A stretch of DNA of 64,000 nt from Acidovorax sp. DW039 (GCF_037101375.1 NZ_AP029019.1:744001-808000), one strand, 5' to 3'; shown: positions 45,711 through 55,678, numbered from the stretch's first letter. The notes: a model not told the origin generated them from the sequence alone. Program-made: numbers and translations.

Positions 45711-46478
45711 ATGACATTTCTGGCCATCGACGTCGGCAACACCCGCCTCAAATGGGCGCTGTACGACGCTCACCGCCCCGGTGCCGCACTGATTGCGCAC
45801 GGCGCCGAGTTCCTCGACAACATTGACCGCCTGGCCGAAAGCAGCTGGGCCCAGTTGCCCGCCCCTGATCGCATGCTGGGCTGTGTGGTGGCCGGAGACG
45901 CCGCCAAGCGCCGCGTGCAGGAACAGATGGAGCTGTGGGATGTGACGCCCCAGTGGGTCGTTTCATCCAACGAAGAAGCCGGGCTGGTCAACGGCTACGA
46001 CCATCCCTCGCGCCTAGGCTCTGACCGCTGGGTGGCCATGATTGGTGCGCGCCACCATGTGCTCCAGCAGGGTGCGGCCCGCCCCGCGGTGCTGGTGATG
46101 GTGGGAACGGCGGTGACGGTGGAATGCATCGACGCAGAGGGCAAGTTCCTCGGCGGCCTGATCCTGCCGGGCCACGGCATCATGCTGCGGGCGCTGGAGA
46201 CAGGCACTGCCGGCCTGCATGTGCCCACGGGCGAGGTGCGGCAGTTTCCGACCAACACCAGCGACGCATTGACCAGTGGCGGTACCTACGCCATTGCCGG
46301 TGCGGTGGAGCGCATGTACCAGCACCTGCTGCAGCACACGGGCGCGGAGCCCGCCTGCATCATGACCGGCGGCGCAGGCTGGAAGATGGCCCCCAGCATG
46401 ACCCGTCCTTTTGAGTTGGTGGACAACCTGATTTTTGACGGCCTGCTGCAGATCGCGTCGCGTCGGTTTGGGGGCTGA
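45711..46478 (+). CDS. coaX: Type III pantothenate kinase
   Basis: It phosphorylates pantothenate, the first step of CoA synthesis, with no feedback inhibition and a need for monovalent cations. The protein has 255 residues. Motifs: [15 protein letters not shown] (phosphate loop with D7), [12 protein letters not shown] (catalytic Asp) and [12 protein letters not shown], followed by [15 protein letters not shown]. The ATG at 45711 starts the first motif; the longer frame from 45600 is unsupported. Confidence 0.95.
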   Translation: MTFLAIDVGNTRLKWALYDAHRPGAALIAHGAEFLDNIDRLAESSWAQLPAPDRMLGCVVAGDAAKRRVQEQMELWDVTPQWVVSSNEEAGLVNGYDHPSRLGSDRWVAMIGARHHVLQQGAARPAVLVMVGTAVTVECIDAEGKFLGGLILPGHGIMLRALETGTAGLHVPTGEVRQFPTNTSDALTSGGTYAIAGAVERMYQHLLQHTGAEPACIMTGGAGWKMAPSMTRPFELVDNLIFDGLLQIASRRFGG

Positions 46479-46556
46479 TTCTGTTTTGGGCCAACGAAGG
46501 CTGAGAAGGTGCTTCCCGGAGATTCACCTAGAACCAGTCGTGGCATCGATGTGCAG

Positions 46557-47012
46557 CTAGCTCTCGCTGGATTCAGGGTTGGCTTCGTATCTGAGCCACC
46601 CTGCAGTCGTAGAGCCTCTTCCAATTCGGTCTTTCGGATGTGTTCTGCCTTCGTTGACGGGCACTTCCGCGAAGTCAAAAGGACTCATCCCTTCAATGCA
46701 TGCCACATTGACTCCGTATTGGCCTGGCGATGAGCGACGCTGGTGGAAGGTGTAAATACCGCACTTCGAGCAGAAATAGTGCTTGGCCTCTCCCGTATTG
46801 AACGTGTACAGGGTGAGTGCTTCATTCCCGTGAGTCACCTGAATGTCGTCTAGGTTGGCTGATACCGCTACTGCACCTCGCATCCGACAGTAAGAGCAGT
46901 TGCATCTGCGGGCTGTTCTCAGGCCATCTGTTAAACGCAAAGAAAACCGCACAGTCCCGCAATGACATGCGGCTTCATACAGGGGCCGTTCTGGGATAGT
47001 GGTATCGGTCAT
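46557..47012 (-). CDS. GFA-family (glutathione-dependent formaldehyde-activating-like) zinc protein
   Basis: A 151-residue protein with the GFA/CENP-V zinc-binding pattern: AACHCGTVRFSL (two Cys), RRCNCSYCRMRGAV (three Cys) and KHYFCSKCGIYTFHQRR (CxxC). Most GFA proteins have unknown substrates. The gene is oriented against coaX and its base composition is lower in G+C than the surroundings, like its neighbour at 47257, so it may be part of an acquired patch. Confidence 0.88.
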   Translation of the reverse strand: MTDTTIPERPLYEAACHCGTVRFSLRLTDGLRTARRCNCSYCRMRGAVAVSANLDDIQVTHGNEALTLYTFNTGEAKHYFCSKCGIYTFHQRRSSPGQYGVNVACIEGMSPFDFAEVPVNEGRTHPKDRIGRGSTTAGWLRYEANPESSES

Positions 47013-47144
47013 TTGCCATTTTTCCTGATGAAGGAATATGTTGGACTGACTGCAGTGGGCCCTGAGCAGTCCTCCATGTCAACGCCCCAGAGTTGCCATT
47101 CAAGGCGATGTTGGCAGACGCTGTAACATTTCCTTCACTGGACT

Positions 47145-47195
47145 AATTTGGACCGAAACCGTTAGCTAAAGCCAGCGGGTTGGGTAGTCCAAATT
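47145..47195. repeat. Short inverted repeat between the GFA gene and the next gene
   Basis: AATTTGGAC (47145-47153) and GTCCAAATT (47187-47195) are perfect inverted repeats. The heptamer GTTAGCT appears at 47161-47167 and again at 47198-47204. The function is unknown; it might be a regulatory site or the trace of an insertion. Confidence 0.4.
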
Positions 47196-47256
47196 GCGTT
47201 AGCTGCCACCGTGCCTGCTAATGGGCGTTTGCATTTTCTAAATAATCACCTAATGC

Positions 47257-48087
47257 ATGAAATACACGATCTACCTGTCAGAGGAAGACAAAAAGCAGCT
47301 TGAATTCGAGGTGGTTTCGCAGGAATTGCGCGTTCACCTTACCCGACTCATCGAGAGGAACGACAGCTTTTCTCGGGACTGCTTTTTCAATCAAAACTGG
47401 ATAGTGAATCGATCGCGCACGCTGCTTGGGAAGTCGATCTACGTGCTTGAGGCGGACGACTGGGGCGCTTATGAAAACGTGGAATACGCTTGGCACAACG
47501 GTGAATACGAGTTGTGCTTGCGGCGGCTTGATACGCTCAGGCTAATCGAACTGTTGTGCGAGGTGATTGAGAGGAAATGGCTGGATGTGTCGATGCTGAA
47601 TCGTCTTCTTGAACGCGAGCGCTCCTCGTTTCGGTTTCGCGAAGAGTTCGGGAGCGTGAACGTGGAAGTCTTCCCGATCGAACAGCTCGAAGAAGATGAA
47701 ACCTCTCAGACCGAGCATCCAAACATCCGACTCCTCGTGAGGAGAATGTCCACTGCTTTAGAGAGTTGTGACTATTCCGCCGTTTTACACGCTAGCGCGA
47801 GTATTTTTGAGACGTTGGCTAAAGACGTGGTAGCCACACCGGGCGTCCAGAATCAGACCCTTGGCTCGTTTTTTGCGCGATACCAGAAAGACTCGCAGCT
47901 CCCAGCAGAACTGCAGACAAAGATTCTTGCTGTATACGAGGCCCGAAACAAAACGCCTCTCGCAGGTCACGGCAGCACTCAATATCCTTCCGTCACAGCT
48001 CAAGATGCTGTGACCCTGACGGAGCTTACGAAGGCCTTTGTTCGGATCGAGTATGCGCTTCAAAGCCAGTCGGCGGCGAAGCCGTAG
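47257..48087 (+). CDS. Unrecognised protein with HEPN/Abi-like C-terminal domain
   Basis: A 276-residue soluble protein. The N-terminal 100 residues (MKYTIYLSEEDKKQLEFEVV) match no family I know. The C-terminal part (about 165-270) resembles Abi_C/HEPN-type domains: SAVLHASASIFETLAKDVVA, then a helix, then YEARNKTPLAGHGSTQYPSV, where RN...GHG is the typical motif of such domains, followed by a final helix. Samples of 60 bases give about 48-53% G+C, well below the neighbouring genes. It may be a phage-defence or stress gene gained by transfer. Confidence 0.65.
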   Translation: MKYTIYLSEEDKKQLEFEVVSQELRVHLTRLIERNDSFSRDCFFNQNWIVNRSRTLLGKSIYVLEADDWGAYENVEYAWHNGEYELCLRRLDTLRLIELLCEVIERKWLDVSMLNRLLERERSSFRFREEFGSVNVEVFPIEQLEEDETSQTEHPNIRLLVRRMSTALESCDYSAVLHASASIFETLAKDVVATPGVQNQTLGSFFARYQKDSQLPAELQTKILAVYEARNKTPLAGHGSTQYPSVTAQDAVTLTELTKAFVRIEYALQSQSAAKP

Positions 48088-48385
48088 TCGCCGACGTGTG
48101 TATGCGGTGCCAGCTACTAGGTCGTTCCACTCGGACACGCTGCGGCATTGCGCCAGTCAACTCAAAAGAGTGACCGCTTCGTCTCGTCCCCACTGGCAGT
48201 TACTGGCCGATAGTACGCGTTCGCCGTAGATTCCTGGATGAGAACGCCGCTGCCTAGTGATCGCTATCACTGGGCGACGTGTCGCAGACACTATTGCCTG
48301 TTAACAGATCCCGACTTGGTGCGTTCGGTGCGTTTTGCGGAGGTGAAAGCCTCACACCCGCCAGCCGCCAAGGCAGGGTGCTCAT
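48088..48385. other. Intergenic region after the Abi-like gene
   Basis: 298 bases with no supported gene. Short frames exist but show no homology or ribosome sites. The G+C content remains lower than in flanking operons, so it probably belongs to the same acquired patch. Confidence 0.5.
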
Positions 48386-49165
48386 TCAGCTTTCTTCGTG
48401 CAGCTCTGCGCGCGCCATCTCCACATGCAGCTCTTCCATGGCGTCCAGTGGCTCGCACGCAGCAGCCCGTTCGTACAGGGCCGTGGCCTCGTCCATGCGC
48501 TCTTCCCCTTCCAGCATCACCAGCGCATTGGCGTAGTCCACCATGCCGATGGCTGAGCGTGGATGAAGCGCCAGCGCCTGCTCGAACATCTGCAGCCCGA
48601 CCTCCTTCTTGGCTCCGTAGGTCATGCCGCCAATCAGTGCGCCCACCTTGTCGATGACCTCGGCGTGGAAAGTGCCCAGGGCGATGCGCGCTTCTACATG
48701 CTGGGGGCAGAGTTCAATGGCCTTTTCCAGCGATTCCTTGATTTGCTGGCCCAGCCCCTGGGCCAGTGCCTTGGCTACGCTGATGCCTTGGCAGTAGCGG
48801 CCCAGGGCGTAGGCGTTCCAGTACCACGCATTGGCGTACTGCGGGTTGGCTGCCACTTGGGCGCGTGCCCGCTCGGCCATTTGCAGAAACAGGTCCAGCC
48901 GCGTCTGCTCGCGGGGCTCCAGATAGGTGGCATACACCCCCGTAGCCTTGTTGGCCACGGTGATGCCAGCGCCGCCTGCGGCCAGGCCTGCGGCGGCCGC
49001 CTGCTCAAACTCACCATTGTGAAAATGCACCCAGGCCTGCAGCGCGGCTGGGTCGTCGGGCAGGGGCTCCGCATCACCCAGGTGCAGCGCGCTCCACTGC
49101 TGTTGCACACGCAGCGCGTCCCAGCCATAGCGGTCGGTGTGGGGGAAGGGTGTCCAGTGGGCCAT
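48386..49165 (-). CDS. Tetratricopeptide-repeat-like protein of unknown function
   Basis: A 259-residue alpha-helical protein with TPR-like repeats (FNHG-type EFEQAAAAGLAAG, NPQYANAWYWNAYALGRYC, ESLEKAIELCPQHVEARIAL, MFEQALALHPRSAIGMVDYA, ATALYERAAACEPLDAMEE). No signal peptide, so cytoplasmic. The ATG at 49165 begins MAHWTPFPHTDRYGWD. It is probably a scaffold protein; I cannot assign a partner. Confidence 0.78.
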   Translation of the reverse strand: MAHWTPFPHTDRYGWDALRVQQQWSALHLGDAEPLPDDPAALQAWVHFHNGEFEQAAAAGLAAGGAGITVANKATGVYATYLEPREQTRLDLFLQMAERARAQVAANPQYANAWYWNAYALGRYCQGISVAKALAQGLGQQIKESLEKAIELCPQHVEARIALGTFHAEVIDKVGALIGGMTYGAKKEVGLQMFEQALALHPRSAIGMVDYANALVMLEGEERMDEATALYERAAACEPLDAMEELHVEMARAELHEES

Positions 49166-49235
49166 GGTGTGTCTCCGGGATAGTGGCTCGCGATGGGAGA
49201 AGGATAGTGGAGTGATAGCGCTCTGGCGGCACCTG

Positions 49236-49898
49236 TCAATCGGCGGGCACCGCATAGGCGGTGACCAGGGCCTGCAGGTGGGCGCGCTGGGTCGGCTCCA
49301 GAAAAGGCATGACCAGCATCAGCACATGCCGAGCACCGCGCAGCAGGGCTTGCTGCGCGTTGTCAGGCTCCAGGGCATGGCGCGGGTCGCGCACGTATTC
49401 GTAGCTCAGCCAGTAGGTCAGCACCACCACCATGCTGGTGGCAGTCGCGTCGCGGGAGTCCGCATCCATCTGCAGCGCCTGGGCCCGTTCCATGCCTGTC
49501 AGCAGTTTGCGCAGTGCGGCTTCCTTGCGGCTCAGCAGGGCCTGCAGATGGGTTTCGAGCCGCCGGTTTTTGGAGAGCAGGTCATTGAGATCGCGGTACA
49601 GAAACCGGTATTGCCAGATCAGCTCGAACAGCGTGTGCAAAAAGAACCATGCATCCTCCACATCGCCCACGCCTTCGCTGGCCTGCAGCAGTTCGTTCAG
49701 CGCGGCCTCGTAGCGGTCAAACAGCGTGTTGACCAGGACATCCTTGGCGGGGTAGTGGTAGTAGAGGTTGCCGGGGCTGATGCGCAGCTCGGCAGAGATG
49801 AGGGTGGTGGACACATTGGGCTCGCCGAACCGGTTGAACAGGTCCAGCGTCACTTCCAGAATGCGTTCCGCTGTGCGGCGCGGAGCCTTCTTTGCCAT
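49236..49898 (-). CDS. TetR-family regulator, PhaD-like
   Basis: A 220-residue TetR/AcrR protein. The N-terminal DNA-binding domain TAERILEVTLDLFNRFGEPN and ISPGNLYYHYPAKDVLVNTL is very like PhaD of polyhydroxyalkanoate gene clusters. The phasin gene lies just upstream on the same strand, which supports a role in PHA metabolism. The ATG at 49898 has AGAGGGG upstream; the longer frame to 50027 is low-complexity and unlikely. Confidence 0.83.
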   Translation of the reverse strand: MAKKAPRRTAERILEVTLDLFNRFGEPNVSTTLISAELRISPGNLYYHYPAKDVLVNTLFDRYEAALNELLQASEGVGDVEDAWFFLHTLFELIWQYRFLYRDLNDLLSKNRRLETHLQALLSRKEAALRKLLTGMERAQALQMDADSRDATATSMVVVLTYWLSYEYVRDPRHALEPDNAQQALLRGARHVLMLVMPFLEPTQRAHLQALVTAYAVPAD

Positions 49899-50165
49899 GG
49901 ATGTGCCCCTCTTGTTGTGCTTGGTGGCTCGGGTGTCTCCATGGGGTTGGGCCAGCCAGCGCTGGCATGCCTTGCTACCGCAACGCTTGGGCGCAGCACG
50001 CCGCTGGCCTGCGGGGCGCAACCCCATGGGCCTACTCTAACCCAGCCCAGATTGCTGCAGTGCGGCATACCCCAGAAGGCTGCTGAGGGATTTCCCAGGG
50101 GCGTCCCGTGCCATCGCTGGGCATGCCTTGCACGGGCTCGCCTTTCTGGCCCACCTTGGCGGGTG

Positions 50166-50702
50166 TCAGCTGCTGCTGGGCTTGCGCGCGCGTGCGCTGG
50201 GCTTTTTGACGGGCGTGGCGTGGACCGCTTTGCCTGCAGTTTTGCCGGGCGCCTTGGTCGTAGCCTGGGTGCTTCGCGGTCCTGCGGCCTTTCGGGCCTG
50301 TGCCAGTTCCGCGGTCAGTGCGTCAATGCGGTCGTGCAGCGCCTGCAGATCCCGCGCGGTGGGTATGCCCAGGCGCCCCAGGGCTTTGGCCACGCGGTCC
50401 TCAAAAATCGTCTCCAGCTTGTCCCACTGGCCCGCGGCGCGTGAGCCGATCTCGTTGGCGGCGCTGGTCATGCGCTGCGTGGCCTCGCTGATTTTTTCCT
50501 CGGCCACGGTCTGGGTTTTGCGCTGCATGTGCATGCCTTCCTTGACCAGCGCCTCAAACACCTTGCCCCCCTCTGCCTGGGCCTTGGCAAAAGCCCCCAG
50601 GCCAGCTAGCCAGATTTGCTGGGCCGAATCTTTGACGGCATCGGCCAGAGGAATGTCGGAAGGGTTGTCGCTGCCGAACGGGAACGTCTTTTTGGTTGCC
50701 AT
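50166..50702 (-). CDS. Phasin / PHA granule-associated protein
   Basis: A 178-residue PhaI/PhaF-type protein. The N-terminal granule-binding part has VKDSAQQIWLAGLGAFAKAQ and EGGKVFEALVKEGMHMQ, followed by an amphipathic coiled coil. The C-terminus is rich in Lys, Ala and Pro (AKTAGKAV-type repeats), which binds DNA in PhaF. It coats polyhydroxyalkanoate granules. Its stop lies 267 bases before the PhaD-like gene on the same strand. Confidence 0.88.
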   Translation of the reverse strand: MATKKTFPFGSDNPSDIPLADAVKDSAQQIWLAGLGAFAKAQAEGGKVFEALVKEGMHMQRKTQTVAEEKISEATQRMTSAANEIGSRAAGQWDKLETIFEDRVAKALGRLGIPTARDLQALHDRIDALTAELAQARKAAGPRSTQATTKAPGKTAGKAVHATPVKKPSARARKPSSS

Positions 50703-50907
50703 GAAAAGCCTCCTCGGAGATGGGGAATGAGCATGCCCACTGTAAAACCGTTGCGGCAGATGGACCTAGAGGTTCCGGTCTAGATAGGGCCGCGTACGTC
50801 TCAACCTACCCAAGTAGGCAGGGCAGCCAAACTTCCGTTACAAGCCTGCGGGCAGGGGTGGGATAATCCTCCGCTTCGCCAGCAGGCGTATCACCACAGC
50901 CCTTCCT

Positions 50908-51999
50908 ATGATTTTGGTAACTGGCGGCGCCGGCTTCATCGGCGCCAACTTCGTGCTCGACTGGATTGCCCACACCGACGAGCCCGTGGTCAACCTCGAC
51001 AAACTCACCTACGCAGGCAACCTGCACAACCTAGCCAGCGTGCAAGGCAACCCCCGCCACATCTTTGTGCAGGGCGACATTGGCGACTCGGCCTTGCTCG
51101 CCCGCCTGCTGGCCGAGCACCGGCCCCGTGCCATCGTCAACTTCGCGGCCGAATCGCATGTGGACCGATCCATTCACGGCCCCGAAGACTTCATCCAGAC
51201 CAATGTGGTCGGCACCTTCAGGCTTTTGGAGGCCGCAAGGCAATACTGGCAAGCGCTACCAGCTATCAAAAAAGAAGCGTTCCGCTTCCTGCATGTCTCC
51301 ACCGACGAGGTTTACGGCACCCTGTCGGCCACCGACCCTGCCTTTACCGAAGAAAACTCCTACGAGCCCAACAGCCCGTACTCGGCCAGCAAGGCTGCCA
51401 GCGACCACCTGGTGCGCGCCTGGCACCACACCTACGGCCTGCCGGTGCTCACCACCAACTGCAGCAACAACTACGGCCCGCTGCACTTCCCGGAAAAGCT
51501 CATCCCCCTCATGATCGTCAACGCCCTGGCAGGCAAGAACCTGCCCGTGTACGGCGACGGCATGCAGGTGCGCGACTGGCTGTACGTGCGCGACCACTGC
51601 AGCGCCATCCGCCGCGTGCTCGAAGCCGGCCGCCTGGGCGAGACCTACAACGTGGGCGGCTGGAACGAAAAGCCCAACATTGAAATCGTCAACACCGTGT
51701 GTGCGCTGCTGGACGAACTGCGCCCCCGCGCTGATGGCCAGAGCTACCGCACCCAGATCACCTACGTGACGGACCGCCCCGGCCACGACCGCCGCTACGC
51801 CATCGATGCCCGCAAGATCGAGCGCGAGCTGGGCTGGAAGCCTGCAGAAACCTTTGACACCGGCATCCGCAAGACCGTGCAGTGGTACCTGGACAACCCC
51901 GAGTGGGTGGCGCAGGTGCAATCGGGCGCTTACCGCGAATGGGTGCAAAAGCAGTACCAGGGTGCTGAATCTGCTGCATCTGCAAAGGCATCTGCATGA
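50908..51999 (+). CDS. rfbB: dTDP-glucose 4,6-dehydratase
   Basis: Second step of dTDP-L-rhamnose synthesis. The protein has 363 residues, an extended SDR: NAD-binding [15 protein letters not shown], active site STDEVYGTL and YSASKAASD (YxxxK). The window 51248-51275, which resembles the dispersed repeat, encodes ALPAIKKEA in a loop of normal length. The stop overlaps rfbD by 4 bases. Confidence 0.95.
   Translation: MILVTGGAGFIGANFVLDWIAHTDEPVVNLDKLTYAGNLHNLASVQGNPRHIFVQGDIGDSALLARLLAEHRPRAIVNFAAESHVDRSIHGPEDFIQTNVVGTFRLLEAARQYWQALPAIKKEAFRFLHVSTDEVYGTLSATDPAFTEENSYEPNSPYSASKAASDHLVRAWHHTYGLPVLTTNCSNNYGPLHFPEKLIPLMIVNALAGKNLPVYGDGMQVRDWLYVRDHCSAIRRVLEAGRLGETYNVGGWNEKPNIEIVNTVCALLDELRPRADGQSYRTQITYVTDRPGHDRRYAIDARKIERELGWKPAETFDTGIRKTVQWYLDNPEWVAQVQSGAYREWVQKQYQGAESAASAKASA
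51248..51275 (+). repeat. Dispersed palindromic repeat, copy 8 (partial), inside rfbB
   Basis: Reads GGCAAGCGCTACCAGCTATC followed by AAAAAAGAAG, the right half of the repeat. The loop it encodes is the length expected from other RfbB proteins, so here the resemblance may reflect replacement rather than insertion, or chance. Confidence 0.45.
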
Positions 52000-52895
52000 A
52001 CATCCTGCTGTTTGGCAAAGGCGGACAAGTCGGCTGGGAGCTGCAGCGCAGCCTGAGCGTGCTGGGCACCGTGACCGCGCTGGACCACGACAGCGCAGAC
52101 CACTGCGGTGATTTCTCCCACCCTGAAGGCGTTGCCGCCACGGTGCGGGCGCTCAAGCCCGACGTCATCGTCAACGCCGCCGCCCACACCGCGGTGGACA
52201 AGGCCGAGAGCGAACCCGAACTGGCCCGCCTGATCAATGCCACCACGCCCGGTGCCATCGCGCGCGAGGCCGCGCAGCTGGGCGCATGGATGGTGCACTA
52301 CAGCACCGACTACGTGTTTGACGGCAGCGGCACAACGCCGTGGGTGGAGACCGATGCCACCGGCCCGCTCAGCGTGTATGGCCGCACCAAGCTCGAAGGC
52401 GAGCAGCTCATCCAGCAAGCCACGCCACGCCACCTCATCCTGCGCACCAGCTGGGTGTATGCCGCGCGCGGCGGCAACTTTGCCAAGACCATGCTGCGCC
52501 TGGCGCAAGAGCGCGAACGCCTCACGGTCATTGACGACCAGTGGGGCGCACCCACCGGTGCCGATTTGCTGGCCGACATCACCGCCCACGCCATCCGCCA
52601 TCTGGCGCAGCACCCCGAGGATGCGGGCCTGTACCACGCCGTCGCTGCGGGCGAGACCACCTGGAATGGATACGCAAAATACGTGATAGCGCAAGCGCAG
52701 AAAGCGCAGGCAGCTCTCAAAATCGTAGCAAATGAAGTCGCCCCGGTGCCGACCAGCGCCTTCCCCACGCCCGCCGCGCGCCCCCACAATTCGCGCCTGA
52801 ACACAAGCAAGCTGCAAACCACCTTCGGCATCACGCTGCCGCACTGGCAGACCGGCGTGGCGCGCATGCTCACTGAAATTCTGGGAACACCATGA
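51996..52895 (+). CDS. rfbD: dTDP-4-dehydrorhamnose reductase
   Basis: Last step of dTDP-L-rhamnose synthesis. The protein has 299 residues, an SDR with [41 protein letters not shown] and [18 protein letters not shown] stretch near the C-terminus (residues about 230-247, [18 protein letters not shown]) coincides with a copy of the dispersed repeat. ATGA overlaps link it to rfbB and rfbA. Confidence 0.95.
   Translation: MNILLFGKGGQVGWELQRSLSVLGTVTALDHDSADHCGDFSHPEGVAATVRALKPDVIVNAAAHTAVDKAESEPELARLINATTPGAIAREAAQLGAWMVHYSTDYVFDGSGTTPWVETDATGPLSVYGRTKLEGEQLIQQATPRHLILRTSWVYAARGGNFAKTMLRLAQERERLTVIDDQWGAPTGADLLADITAHAIRHLAQHPEDAGLYHAVAAGETTWNGYAKYVIAQAQKAQAALKIVANEVAPVPTSAFPTPAARPHNSRLNTSKLQTTFGITLPHWQTGVARMLTEILGTP
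52684..52738 (+). repeat. Dispersed palindromic repeat, copy 9, inside rfbD
   Basis: Reads TGATAGCGCAAGCGCAG, then AAAGCGCAGGCAGCTCTC and AAAATCGTAGC. The right arm and AT-rich tail fit the family; the left arm is altered. It is translated in frame. Confidence 0.55.
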
Positions 52896-53776
52896 CCGCA
52901 CGCAAAGGCATCGTCCTCGCCGGGGGCTCCGGCACCCGTCTGCACCCGGCCACGCTGGCCATCAGCAAGCAACTGCTGCCGGTGTACGACAAGCCCATGA
53001 TCTACTACCCGCTCAGCACCCTCATGCTGGCGGGTATCCGCGACATCCTCATCATCAGCACCCCGCAGGACACCCCGCGCTTTGAGCAACTGCTGGGCGA
53101 CGGCAGCCAGTGGGGCATCCGCCTGCAATACGCAGTGCAGGCCAGCCCTGACGGCCTGGCCCAGGCCTTCGTGATTGGCGAGCGCTTTCTGGACGGTGCC
53201 CCCAGCGCGCTGGTGCTGGGCGACAACATCTTCTACGGCCACGACTTCCACGAACTGCTGGGCAACGCCATGCAACGTGAGCAGGGTGCCAGCGTGTTCG
53301 CCTACCACGTTCACGACCCCGAACGCTACGGCGTGGCCGAGTTCGACGCACAGGGCAAGGTGCTCTCCATCGAAGAGAAACCCAAGGCCCCCAAATCCAG
53401 CTACGCCGTTACCGGCCTGTACTTCTACGATAGCCAGGTGGTAGAGCTCGCCAAGAGCCTCAAACCCTCCGCCCGCGGCGAATACGAGATCACCGACCTC
53501 AACCGCCTGTATCTGGAGCAAGGCCAACTCAACGTCGAAATCATGGGCCGGGGCTACGCCTGGCTGGACACCGGCACCCACGAAAGCCTGCTGGAGGCGG
53601 GGCAGTTCATCGCGACCCTGGAGCACCGCCAGGGGTTGAAGATTGCCTGCCCGGAAGAGATTGCGTGGCGCTATCAGTGGATTGACAGTGCCCAGCTGGA
53701 GAGCTTGGCCAAGCCGCTTACAAAAAGTGGGTATGGGCAGTATTTGATGCGGATTTTGCGTGAAACGATCTATTGA
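52892..53776 (+). CDS. rfbA: Glucose-1-phosphate thymidylyltransferase
   Basis: First step of dTDP-L-rhamnose synthesis. The protein has 294 residues with the nucleotidyltransferase signature [38 protein letters not shown], and the [12 protein letters not shown] and [17 protein letters not shown] motifs. It overlaps rfbD by 4 bases. The next gene starts 21 bases later. Confidence 0.95.
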   Translation: MTARKGIVLAGGSGTRLHPATLAISKQLLPVYDKPMIYYPLSTLMLAGIRDILIISTPQDTPRFEQLLGDGSQWGIRLQYAVQASPDGLAQAFVIGERFLDGAPSALVLGDNIFYGHDFHELLGNAMQREQGASVFAYHVHDPERYGVAEFDAQGKVLSIEEKPKAPKSSYAVTGLYFYDSQVVELAKSLKPSARGEYEITDLNRLYLEQGQLNVEIMGRGYAWLDTGTHESLLEAGQFIATLEHRQGLKIACPEEIAWRYQWIDSAQLESLAKPLTKSGYGQYLMRILRETIY

Positions 53777-53797
53777 CCCCGTGCGTTTTGACAGCTC

Positions 53798-55678
53798 ATG
53801 CAAAATTTGAGTGAAATCTTAGCGTTGCGGGTTCGCGGCGGTTTGACGTTTCAGAAACAGGGTCTATTGGAAGAGGCTGAGGCTGCCTATCGTGAAGCCC
53901 TGTCTCAGGCTCCTTGCCACCCGCTCGTACTCCATTTGCTGGGCACTGTCCTTGGTCAAAGGGGGCAATGGTTTGAAGCGATTGAATTACTGCAGCAGAG
54001 CCTCCGAATTCAGCCCGCAGACCCTAAAGCCTGGAACAATTTGGCCACTGCTTTTCTGGATGCGGGTGAGTGTCTGAGCGCTCGCGAAGCGGCGGAGCGC
54101 GCCTTGACTCTTGCGCCCGACTACCCTGCTGCTCGGCTCTCTTGGGCAAGCGCTTGCTACGGTTCAGAAAGATATGCCGAAGCGTTGACGGCTTTCGGTG
54201 CGTTGGCAACCAGCAGCTCGCAGCATGAGCCACTTGCTTGGCCTGGAATGTGGCGCTCAGCTGCAGCCGTGTGTGATTGGTCTTCTTGGGAAAAAGCACA
54301 GGCGGCCATTAAGTCAATGCTTTCCCAGGGAAAAATGGTGCTCTCGCCGTTCGACTCTCTGTTGTTTGCGGATGACTCGTTTCTACACCGGCAATGCGCT
54401 GAGGCTGTGGTTGAGCAAACACTCAAGCGCGAGGTGTTTGCTTCCTTGTCAGAGGTGACGTGTTCCGACAAAGGAGTCAAAGCATCCAGGATAAAGCTGG
54501 CGTACCTCTCGGCAGACTTCCACGAGCACGCAACTGCGTACCTGATGGCAGAATTGTTTGAGCGTCACGACAAGAGCAGATTTGAGACCATTGCTGTGTC
54601 ATTTGGTCCGGATGACGATTCCCCTATGCGGCATCGTTTGCTTAAAGCGTTTGACCAGTTTTGGGATGTGCGCTTGAACACCCCTCAAGAGGTAGCTCGT
54701 CGCATGCGTGAGGCTGAGATAGATATTGCTGTAGACCTCAAAGGCTTTACCCGAGACGCGCGTCCGTCCATTCTTTTGCACAAGCCCGCACCTGTGGTTG
54801 TTAGCTACCTGGGATATCCCGGGAGCATGGGTTCTGGGGCTTACGACTATCTCGTGAGTGACCCGGCTGTCACCCCCGTGCAGCATGCTCCGCTTTACGC
54901 AGAGCAGCTGGTGCAAATGCCTTGGTCCTACCAAGTCAATGACACTCAGCGACCTATTTCGTCCGAAATTTCACTAAAGACCCAAGAGGGATTACCTGAA
55001 GAAGGTTTTGTGTTTGCAGCGTTCAATAACGTAGCCAAGATCACTCCTGTGTTTTTTGCGTCTTGGATGCGTTTGTTGCATGAGGTGCCTCGCAGTGTGC
55101 TTTGGATGATCTGCAATCACGAAGAAGCTCGCACCAATCTTCGCCGCGAGGCGTTAAAGCATGGGGTCGATACGACCCGGTTGGTTTTTGCGCGACGTGT
55201 TTCTCTGGCTCAGCACCTCGCCCGCCACGCCCACGCCGACCTGCTGCTCGATAACCTGCCCTACAACGCCCACACCACCACCAGCGACGCCCTCTGGGCC
55301 GGTGTCCCCGTGGTCACCTGCATGGGCCAGGCCTTTGCGGGCCGCGTGGCTGCCAGTCTGCTTCACGCTGTGGGTTTGCCTGAACTGGTGACCCACTCAC
55401 TGCCCGAGTACGAAGCGCTGGCCTTGCGTCTGGCCACGCAGCCGCAAGAACTGCAGCGCTTGCGTGCCCACCTGAAGGCCGTGCGTTCCACTGCACCACT
55501 GTTTGACACGGAGCGCTTTACGCGGCAGCTTGAATCAGCCTATGTGCACATGCATGAGCGCCGCCTGCAGGGCTTGCCGCCCGAAGGCTTTGCCGTGCCC
55601 GAAACGCCCGGTGCTGCCATGCTGCCTTTGCGCTCTGTGCCTCCTTCACTCCAACCTGTTCCACAGCCCTCCTCATGA
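53798..55678 (+). CDS. TPR-GT41 O-linked glycosyltransferase (OGT/SPINDLY-like), mosaic composition
   Basis: A 626-residue protein with an N-terminal TPR array (about 10-130) and a GT41 catalytic region: YLSADFHEHATAYLMAELFE, DLKGFTRDARPSILLHKPAP, VSYLGYPGSMGSGAYDYLVS, FNNVAKITPVFFASWMRLL and LDNLPYNAHTTTSDALWAGV, VPVVTCMGQAFAGRVAAS. Sample G+C is 43-58% before about 55205 and near 68% after it, so the last 155 residues match the host and the rest does not. It lies between rfbA and rfbC; rhamnose-linked protein glycosylation (for example flagellin) is a guess. Confidence 0.85.
   Translation: MQNLSEILALRVRGGLTFQKQGLLEEAEAAYREALSQAPCHPLVLHLLGTVLGQRGQWFEAIELLQQSLRIQPADPKAWNNLATAFLDAGECLSAREAAERALTLAPDYPAARLSWASACYGSERYAEALTAFGALATSSSQHEPLAWPGMWRSAAAVCDWSSWEKAQAAIKSMLSQGKMVLSPFDSLLFADDSFLHRQCAEAVVEQTLKREVFASLSEVTCSDKGVKASRIKLAYLSADFHEHATAYLMAELFERHDKSRFETIAVSFGPDDDSPMRHRLLKAFDQFWDVRLNTPQEVARRMREAEIDIAVDLKGFTRDARPSILLHKPAPVVVSYLGYPGSMGSGAYDYLVSDPAVTPVQHAPLYAEQLVQMPWSYQVNDTQRPISSEISLKTQEGLPEEGFVFAAFNNVAKITPVFFASWMRLLHEVPRSVLWMICNHEEARTNLRREALKHGVDTTRLVFARRVSLAQHLARHAHADLLLDNLPYNAHTTTSDALWAGVPVVTCMGQAFAGRVAASLLHAVGLPELVTHSLPEYEALALRLATQPQELQRLRAHLKAVRSTAPLFDTERFTRQLESAYVHMHERRLQGLPPEGFAVPETPGAAMLPLRSVPPSLQPVPQPSS

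Noticed and set aside
47145..47204. Possible integron attC site or cassette boundary
   Set aside because: The repeated GTTAGCT does not fit the GTTRRRY core, no second core of the complementary type is found at the right distance, and there is no integrase in the window.
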